DNA from: Mimachlamys varia
Lineage: Eukaryota > Mollusca > Bivalvia > Pectinida > Pectinidae
DNA length: 64,000 bases
Direction: 5' to 3'
Assembly: GCA_947623455.1 (NCBI GenBank)
Contig: OX392529.1
Coordinates: 61,627,686-61,691,685 of the forward strand
A model generated the notes under the pieces. It was given only the letters and a program-made list of their open reading frames with translations, was not told the origin of the DNA and did not search any database. How positions within the stretch are numbered: position 1 is the first letter of the stretch; each line of letters opens with the position of its first letter. This document shows, in pieces, positions 56,776-64,000 of the stretch. Both the position numbers and the translations under genes were made by a program.

Positions 56776-57472
56776 GCTTAACGTCATCGATCTACTCTGC
56801 ATTCGGTTGAACGGGTAGTGATGTTTTTTGTTACATATCATATTGTATTATTGTTCAGTTCAGATTACAATGTATATTGATATGCAATATCTCTTCAACT
56901 TCCATCCTCTTCTATTAATGTCCTGAAATGTGCCAAACTATTTATTTACTTCCAATATTTGTTTTCATATCTTCTATGTAAAAGATTTTCTTTCATTCAA
57001 AATAATGCTCTGGTTCTATATATTTAATGCTGCGAAATTTAATTCAATCCAATTTTCCGTGGCTTTACATCTCAACCGGAATGATTACTCCTTTAATGGA
57101 CCCCATTGGAAATAAGCCTATTTTATAGGCTTTATGGGTAATCCAAGGCCAAAGGCATTTTCATCTGGTTTTACAAATTTTCCTCTACTTTTTTAATTGA
57201 CATCTCTAAAATTTTCAACTTTTTTACTTAGAAGATTTGCAATCACAGTGTAATTTAATTTCATGCGATACAAATTTAAACTGTGATATGTCAAGGTTTG
57301 TGAAAATTCTTCTGTGATATTTTATGTTTTAAATTAATAATTTTAAGAAACCCACAATAATTTAATTTATTACTGATTATAATTGTGATCCAATTGCTTA
57401 TGAAATGCGATATTTGTACTGTGTAATTTTACTATGCCTTTGCCTGAATAAACATTATTATTATTATTATTT
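56776..57472 (+). other. LINE 3' UTR and (ATT)n tail
   Basis: Non-coding stretch ending CCTGAATAAACATTATTATT(ATT)n at about 57450-57471, the kind of short microsatellite tail LINEs carry. A small hairpin AAGCCTA-TTTTA-TAGGCTT at 57114-57132 may be part of the 3' recognition structure; that is inference. Confidence 0.7.
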
Positions 57473-57479
57473 GACCAGT

Positions 57480-59040
57480 AACTGCTCAGACCACAGGGAC
57501 CCGAGAAGTTGCACAGGTATTGTAGGATCTGGGGTAGTAATTTTACATATAAAAGGGGGTTTAGATCGATCCAATCGACTTTCAGTAAAAACGACATATT
57601 TCAATGGTTATTAGCTTGCCTATAAGAAGGACAGTGAGCCCGATGCCATGGCGCAGCGTCAGTCGGCCAACGATTCCTGTAAATCCCCTGCTTCTAGTCA
57701 TGAGCCACATAACATATTTTGACCAAATTTGGCAAAAAAAAAAAAAAAAAATGGTGTGTCGGGAACCCCTGGGCTTTCTTCAATTCTTTCATATATATTT
57801 TATATATATTTAATATTGAACTTCTAGATAGTAATGATGGTGGAGGGGGTTGCAGAGAGGCGGGGATTTTAAAAAATGTAAAAATTTTATTAGGGATGAA
57901 ACTCCAAATGGGAAGTACAGGTAATTCTTTCAAATTCTGTCCCTTGAAGCTTTGAAATGATATTAATGTCCAAATTTGGTTTGAAGCATCATGGTGAAGG
58001 GGATTTAGTTTGTAAAACTGGTTGGACCGAGCCCCGCTGGGCCAGAGGGGTGGGGCCCAAAAAAGGGGTAGTTTATTCTTTAAAATAAATGCCTCTACTG
58101 AAGGATTGACAAGATATGTTGTCTAAATTGTGTAGAATTCTGGAAACTGTCCATATTTAGTGCGAGGCATCTTTGGGTGAAGGTGGTTCAATATTATATA
58201 TGACTGACCTCCAGGGGGACAGAGGGGTGGGCCCAATAGGGGAATTCACAATAAAAGTAATTCTGTAAAATACTTCTACTGAAGAAAAACAGGAATCTGT
58301 CCTAATTTAATGTGAAGGATCCTTTGGCAAAGGAGATTCAATTTTGTATAAATGGTGGGAGATAACCCTTGGGCCTGAAAGACTGTAAAATTCTTCTTCA
58401 GGAATAACAGGAAAAGGAACATATTATTTGATAGTATCATGGGTAAAGGGAATTTAATTTTGGTACAAACGGTTAGACTGACAGACACTCAGGGCCAGGG
58501 TGGGGCACCAATGGGAAAGTTAAATAGTTAAATAATTTTTCAAAAACCTCTTCTTCAGTCTAGATATTCATGTACTACAGTATATTTCTCTATGTGAAAT
58601 TAGTACCCCCTGGGCCCCATTCCCCCTTAGAGAGGGGGTAAAGTTTACTGTTGTTATAATATATAGGGAAATTATACTTTTGGGTAATTATTTCCCCTGA
58701 ACAAAGTTGGGGGGGGGGGGTATATTGGAATTACTCTAACCGGAATATTGTGTCAAGTGTATCTAATATAAAGTACTGAAGCAATACTTCTCAAACATGT
58801 TTATACATCCTTATGAAATAAAGTTGTGCCCTTTTCGACAACATTTGGTAGAGTTATGCCCCTTTTAGAAGATATTCTGTATATTCTGTAGAGAATATTG
58901 TGTAAAGTAGATCTAATAAAGTACTGAAGCATTATTTCCCAAACTTGGCACACTACATTCCTATGATATATGGTGTCCTTTCGCTTTTCGTGAAATTTTG
59001 ACTCTTTTCTGAGAGAGCTATGCTCCTTTTTGAAGATATT
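57480..59040. repeat. Diverged anonymous repeats, no gene
   Basis: Runs of old repeat units with GAGCCCCGCTGGGCCAGAGG, GGGGTGGGGCCC, AGGGGGGACAGAGGGGTGGG-type stretches and TACTTCTACTGAAG, at loose ~170-200-bp spacing. Homopolymer G and A runs (57735, 58712) occur. No credible exon seen. Confidence 0.55.
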
Positions 59041-59044
59041 CTAA

Positions 59045-59485
59045 TGCAGTGCACTCTTCTTTATATCATGTTGCATTTGTCAGACAAAAAACATGATATT
59101 AACAGGGAGATGTGACATTAAGAGAAACATGTTTTTTTCCACTGGATCTAGTGCATTTCCAATCTCCATAACTAAAAGAAACATTTTCAATGTATATATG
59201 AAGATATTTCTATCTATAGATAACATTATTTCATTAAAAAAAAGTTATATATTTTTTTATTTTGTATCCAAAATCCATGGAAATGACATTATCTTCTGGA
59301 TATTTTATGTGATTGGTTAAAACAAAACCATGATATTAAGAGGACGTCACCTCAAAATCCATGATATTAACCAAATAATATTACATAGATTATATAGATG
59401 GAAAATTGGTGATTTGGAAAAACGTTATATAAAGAGGAATGTGATATTAACAGGGGTGATATTAAGTGTTGACCACTGTACTTGG
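59045..59485. mobile_element. Possible MITE with CAGTG ends
   Basis: The left end CAGTGCACTCTTCTTTATATC and right end GTGATATTAAGTGTTGACCACTG are loosely complementary at the tips, with internal repeats CATGATATTAACAGG. A partial copy of the right half lies at 61690-61825. The superfamily is uncertain. Confidence 0.45.
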
Positions 59486-59489
59486 CATG

Positions 59490-60380
59490 CTACATCCCTA
59501 TAATATAACTTCTCATCTAATTTCAACATTGTTAGAGTTATGCCCCTTATTGTAAAAAATATGTCGACTGTATCTAGTAAAGACCAGTTATCCTACAGAT
59601 GACAGTTCTAGTTTTGTCCAGTTTCAGTAGAATATTTATCTATTAATCTATTATATCATACTTTTGATGAGAATCACCCTTGGAGGAAAATGATATAAAA
59701 ATTGTAAAATAAGGATCCCTGCCCCAAAAGCAAGGGGTCAAGGCAGGGCCCCAAAAGGGTAGTTAAAGGGTATTATTTTGAAAATCTTCACCAGTCTCAG
59801 AGGTACATGTACTACAGCCTATTTCTTTGCATGTGTATATTAAAAGATCACCAGGGGCTCTGTTAAGGCTATAAATTTCAATACCCCAGATCCTACATTA
59901 TTCCCTTTGGGAGGGGGCAAAGTTAACTATAGTTTATATTACCTGGTATGTCCATTTTTAGTAGGAAATTATTCTTACATGTGATTATCATCCTCGATGG
60001 CAAAATAATTAATTTTAATTGTTTTTAAATCTCTTATCCTTTGGTGACAATTAATATTGTATTTCACTTTGTTACTAGAGTTATAGCCCTTTGCAAATCT
60101 GATTTCTTTCCCCTTGCTTATAATAATGAATTCCCAGGGTTGTTTTTTGCCCAAATCTCTGTTCCAATCCCCAAGAAAAAAAGTACATTTTCCCCCTAGT
60201 ATATATTTAAAAAATCTTCCGTTTAAATAATAAAGAAATCACAATTTAGATCTAACATCTTAACTGAAATATTGTAAGATGATACCTGTATACTTTGTGA
60301 TTCTCGTATCATTTGTGAATCATTCCCACAATTTGGCTATAACTACAACAAATATTTTCTACTTCCTAGATTTAATGAAT
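59490..60380. other. Diverged repeats, no gene
   Basis: Contains further pieces like those at 57.9-58.9 kb (GTCAAGGCAGGGCCCCAAAA, CTTTGGGAGGGGGCAAAGTT). No exon or RNA gene seen. Confidence 0.5.
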
Positions 60381-60384
60381 TGCC

Positions 60385-61675
60385 GTTATTAGTGCCCCTT
60401 CTGTATATGTGCCCCCCTTCTGTATAAGTGCCCCCTCCTTCTGTATATATGTATGTGCCCCCCTCTTCTGTATAAGTGCCCCCCTCCTGTATAAGTGCCC
60501 CCCTCCTGTATAAGTGCCCCCCTCCTGTATAAGTGCCCCCATTCTGTATAAGTGCGTCCTCCTTCGGTATAAGTGCCCCCTTTCCTAGGTGTAAATGTCC
60601 CCCTTTTCTGTATAAGTGCTCTCCCTTCTGTATAGGTGCCCCCTCCTTCTGTATTAGTGCCTCCCTCCTTCTGCATTAGTGCCCCCCTCTTTCGGTATGA
60701 GTGCCCCCCTCCCTTGGTGTAAATGTCCCCCTTTTCTGTATAAGTGCCCACCTCCTTCCGTATAAGTGCCCCCCCCCCTCCTTTGGTATGAGTGGTCCCT
60801 TCCCTCCTTCTGTATAAGTGCCCCCCCTTAGTTATAAGTGCCCCCCCTCCCTTGGTGTAAATGTCCCCCTTTTCTGTATAAGTGCCCCCCCTCCCTTCGT
60901 GTAAATGTCCCCCTTTTCCGTATAAGTGCCCACCTCCTTCGGTATAAGTGCCCCCCCCCCCTCCTTCGGTTTGAGTGGTCCCCTCCCTCCTTCTGTATAA
61001 GTGCCTCCCCTTAGGTATAAGCGCCCTCCTTCTGTTTAAGTGCTCTCCCTTCTGTATAGGTGCCCCCTCCTTCTGTATTAGTGCCCCACTCCATCGGTAT
61101 AAGTGCCCCCTTCCTAGGTGTAAATGTCCCCCTTTCCCGTATAAGTGCCCACCTCCTTCGGTATAAGTGCCCCCCCCCCCCTCCTTCGGTATGAGTGGTT
61201 CCCTCCCTCCTTCTGTATAAGTGCCCCCCTTAGGTATAAGTGCCCCCCTCCCTTGGTGTAAATGTCCCCCTTTTCCGTATAAGTGCCCACCTCCTTCGGT
61301 ATAAGTGCCCCCCCCTCCTTCGGTTTGAGTGGTCCCCTCCCTCCTTCTGTATAGGTGCCCCCTCCTTCTGTATTAGTGCCCTCCTTCTATGGTATGAGTG
61401 GTCCCCTCCCTCCTTCTGTATAAGTGCCCCCCCTTAGGTATAAGTGCCCTCCTTCTGTATAAGTTCCCCCCCCCCCTTAGGTATTAGCGCCCTCCTTCTG
61501 TATAAGTGCTCTCCCTTCTGTATAGGTGCCCCCTCCTTCTGTATTAGTGCCCCCCTCCTTCGGTATAAGTGCCCTCTTTCCTAGGTGTAAATGTCCCCCT
61601 TTTCCGTATAAGTGCCCACCTCATTCAGTATAAGTGCCCCGCCCCCCCCCCCCTCCTTCTGTATGAGTGGTTCCC
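60385..61675. repeat. C-rich minisatellite, ~17-24-bp units
   Basis: Units of TCTGTATAAGTGCCCCCCTCCT type, mixed with TTGGTGTAAATGTCCCCCTT and CGGTATGAGTGGTCCCC variants. They form a higher-order block of roughly 170-250 bp repeated about five times. Strong strand bias of C. Confidence 0.93.
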
Positions 61676-61689
61676 TCAAAACATTTCAA

Positions 61690-61825
61690 AACACATGATA
61701 TTAACCAACTAAAATTACATAGATTATATAGAGGAGAAAATGTTTTTTTTGGAAAAATATGATATAAAGAGCAATGTGTTATTAACCTGGGTGATATTAA
61801 GTGGAATCCACTGTACTATCAATTC
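61690..61825. mobile_element. Partial copy of the 59045 element
   Basis: ACATGATATTAACCAACTAA, ATTACATAGATTATATAGA, ATATGATATAAAGAGCAATG and GTGATATTAAGTGGAATCCACTGTAC parallel 59350-59485. Confidence 0.6.
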
Positions 61826-61936
61826 TGGTCACATTATATTAATAAGTCACACTTTTTGACTACTTTTAACTGTATAGGGGCCCTGGAGGCTAATTACAAT
61901 TAATACGATAATTAAAATTCTTCGCTCTCTTTACAG

Positions 61937-61978
61937 CGTTGTCCATGAAAACTGATGGGAAGTCCGTCAGCGGTTCTG
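61937..61978 (+). CDS. Candidate 42-base exon, gene unknown
   Basis: Bounded by CTCTCTTTACAG and GTATGT. Only one frame is open: LSMKTDGKSVSGSG, phase 1 to 1. No protein family recognised. It could be untranslated. Followed 0.25 kb later by another candidate exon. Confidence 0.3.
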
Positions 61979-62230
61979 GTATGTATATAATTATACATTG
62001 TATCCCTCTTTGTTTAAACCGTAGGGATAGTCTTCCTTTTGAATTGTTTCACTTCACTTTTTACCAGATAAATAGCCATTATTTTAAATTTGAAAAGTTA
62101 ATGATTGATAATGTCATACTTAAATCTAAAGTCAATTTCAAATGTACAAATGTAATCTACTTATGACCAAATATTAAGATTTTTGCACACAGTTCAAGGG
62201 AGATAATCATGCATATATTTTCATTTGCAG

Positions 62231-62293
62231 GATGGACATTAGGCACAGCCGACCTGTGACCAATGCCGCAAGCGAACTACCCCAGGCCGACAG
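62231..62293 (+). CDS. Candidate 63-base exon, gene unknown
   Basis: Bounded by TTCATTTGCAG and GTAAAT. If joined to the previous candidate in frame it stops at TGA 62257, giving a tail GWTLGTADL. Alternatively the ATG at 62232 opens MDIRHSRPVTNAASELPQAD through to the donor, which would make it a first coding exon of a downstream gene. I cannot choose between these. Confidence 0.3.
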
Positions 62294-62299
62294 GTAAAT

Positions 62300-63060
62300 A
62301 AGTTTGCTATTTATCAATTATACAAAGCTATATTTGATAAAGCTACATGTATCCTGTTTGGAACAATTTTAATTAATTTTCCCTGATCATGCTGCAGTTG
62401 TATACCACAATTATTTTTTGTCATTTCATGACAATTCAATTTATTCCACATGTGTCCCACAGTTTAAGATTAGATGCCCTATTTCAGTCACTTGGTCTGT
62501 ACATGTACGTGTGTAAATTCATCTAGGGTGTTTACTTTTATGGTATTTACACCCCCCCCCCCCCCCGAAATATTGGGGGCGGGGTGGTGGAATTGGTCTG
62601 TTAGGATACAGCTATGCATTCTATACATTCACTCATTTTCCAATGGATCTTTTTAAAATTTTGTAGGAATAACCAGTACAATATGGAGATGTGTCCCCTT
62701 AAACTTTGCATTTTTGAAACTTTACAGAGAGTTGTCCCCCTTTTATGGATCTGCAATGTACCCCCTTAAATGACTTTGCATTCTTTACTCTTAACAAAGA
62801 GTTACCCCCCTTGAAATGAACAAAATTTTGTCTGGCTATGCAATATCTTTCAGTTTTCAACATATTTCTTTTGTGGAAATGGTAAGGGTAATATGGAGTT
62901 ATGCCCTCAGAAGTAAAATTGCATTTTTAAAGAGTTTTCCACCTTTAACTTATTTTTTAAAATATTTTATCTCGTGGGGGTGGCGCAGCTGGGGGGGGGG
63001 GGGGGCATGTATTAGTCAGCCATCCTTGCGACAGTTCTAGTTACAAAAAAGAAAAAGATA
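62300..63060. other. No gene; homopolymer-rich repeat
   Basis: C and G homopolymers (62550, 62990) and repeated GAGTTRYCCCCCTT pieces (62728, 62800). Nothing else supported. Confidence 0.5.
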
Positions 63061-63069
63061 TGGTCCTAA

Positions 63070-63720
63070 TCTTACCATCTTAACATGCTAATAGAATCCT
63101 CCACCTTCATGAAGGTGTGATATGAGGGAACCTCGGCCCGTGGGGGAAGATTCTTAAGCTGCCAGGATGAAGCTGGCAGCTTAAGGATCTTTCCTTGAGG
63201 GTCGAGATCCTCCTGTCTCACTCCCAAGAGGGTGAATGGTTATTTCTCTTTTCTGTGACCCCTTTAACCATCAAAAATATATGTAATATTGATGTTACAT
63301 CAGTGCAAGTCAATGTTGATGTGATATGATTGAATTTCGACTTGGTATATCATTTTACCTTTGTATTATTGCTGTGACGTCATGGTATTGATGCTATCAT
63401 GATCACGTCATCCAATTGTTGCGACAGGGAGATCCCCTTGTCTCTCCCAAGGAAGTAAATAGTTTCTAACGATGTCACATCAACACAGTTGTGATTGAAT
63501 TGTCAATATGACATCAATGGATTGTTGACATGACATCTTGGTATATATTATTTGCTGTGTTGTCATGCAATTGTTGAACATGCAAAGAGATTGTGTAGCT
63601 AATTTTTTTAATCACACAGAGGTGAAAATGCAGATACACTTGTTGAGTGTAAGAGAATAGCAGAATCCCTCACCTCCTTGTTGTGACGGGGGAATCTCCC
63701 CATCTCAAACATAAGTGTGA
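63070..63720. repeat. Hairpin-rich dispersed repeat
   Basis: A near-perfect stem GATTCTTAAGCTGCCAG/CTGGCAGCTTAAGGATC (63149-63189) sits between ACCTTCATGAAGGT and several GACAGGGAGATCCCC..TGTCTC-type motifs (63422, 63687). These motifs recur about 260 bp apart. Role unknown. Confidence 0.6.
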
Positions 63721-63794
63721 ACAAAACTATTTTATTTATACATGTAACAATATACATGTACGTCACACAATCATGACAATTTCTATTTTAATTG

Positions 63795-63915
63795 CAATCT
63801 GATTAAAATCATAATCTTGATCTCCGCGCCGTTCCGTAAATTTCTCTCTGCTGTGTCAAGATCTGATAACATCCCATAGGGGGTCATGTCCCGATGACCT
63901 TTTGCATTAGCCAAT
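63795..63915. repeat. Dispersed ~110-bp repeat, copy 2
   Basis: ATCTTGATCTCCGCGCCGTT, ACATCCCATAGGGGGTCATG and CCTTTTGCATTAGCCAATCA match 10820-10935, with an insertion in the middle (TTTCTCTCTGCTGTG). Confidence 0.7.
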
Positions 63916-64000
63916 CAAATTACTACTTTCAGAATCTTGAAAGTGAATTTTGGAGGCGAAAAAGCTTGCATAATTGCATTTGTCCGTTTAGTCATTTCGT

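Noticed and set aside
57719..57955. Small ORF around the poly-A run at 57735
   Set aside because: Low-complexity translation of a homopolymer and diverged repeat; no splice sites or homology.
60389..61437. Gly/Tyr- or Cys/Pro-rich small proteins in the C-rich array
   Set aside because: Frames come from the minisatellite units and change with each indel; no start context or conservation.

Overview
This is a window of animal nuclear DNA. It has introns with GT-AG boundaries, AT-rich introns full of minisatellites, tRNA-derived SINEs, a PHD-EEP-RT LINE, Penelope-like retroelement debris and hammerhead ribozymes. From memory, the repeat families and the receptor guanylate cyclase best fit a mollusc, probably a bivalve. 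No species can be named from the sequence alone.

The only gene I can build with confidence runs on the + strand from about 8.7 kb to 43.2 kb. It is a single-pass receptor guanylate cyclase of the natriuretic-peptide-receptor type. I placed 21 exons, and the reading phase agrees across all 20 introns. They give about 1,068 residues: most of the extracellular ANF-receptor domain, a transmembrane segment, a degenerate kinase-homology domain, a coiled-coil linker, a complete guanylyl cyclase domain, and a C-terminal tail of twelve 12-residue repeats. The exon or exons with the signal peptide and the start of the ligand domain were not found and probably lie upstream of position 1.

Layout. 1-2.6 kb: remnants of Penelope-like elements (PLE) and of a hammerhead-ribozyme repeat. 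2.65-3.5 kb: 19-bp minisatellite. 4.1-5.3 kb: two foldback repeats. 6.6-7.6 kb: 50-bp minisatellite. 8.7-43.2 kb: the cyclase gene, its introns filled with tandem arrays (22, 52, 46, 49, 33, 65, 29, 40 and 76 bp units), PLE fragments, MITEs and SINEs. 43.2-53 kb: non-coding, with SINEs, paired CRE-containing foldback repeats, a 29-bp satellite with an inversion, a U6/5S RNA composite and a LINE 3' remnant. 53.2-57.5 kb: an apparently full-length LINE with one uninterrupted 1,186-codon ORF. 57.5-64 kb: diverged repeats, a C-rich array and two weak candidate exons.

Two things stand out. First, at least five of the cyclase introns carry tandem arrays whose unit is a copy of the adjoining exon-intron junction, so genuine splice sites are multiplied up to about 60 times. 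Second, three hammerhead ribozymes with intact catalytic cores lie in the sense strand of the introns either side of cyclase exon 19, so they would be present in the pre-mRNA. The LINE also carries a 2A-like NPGP motif just before its PHD finger.
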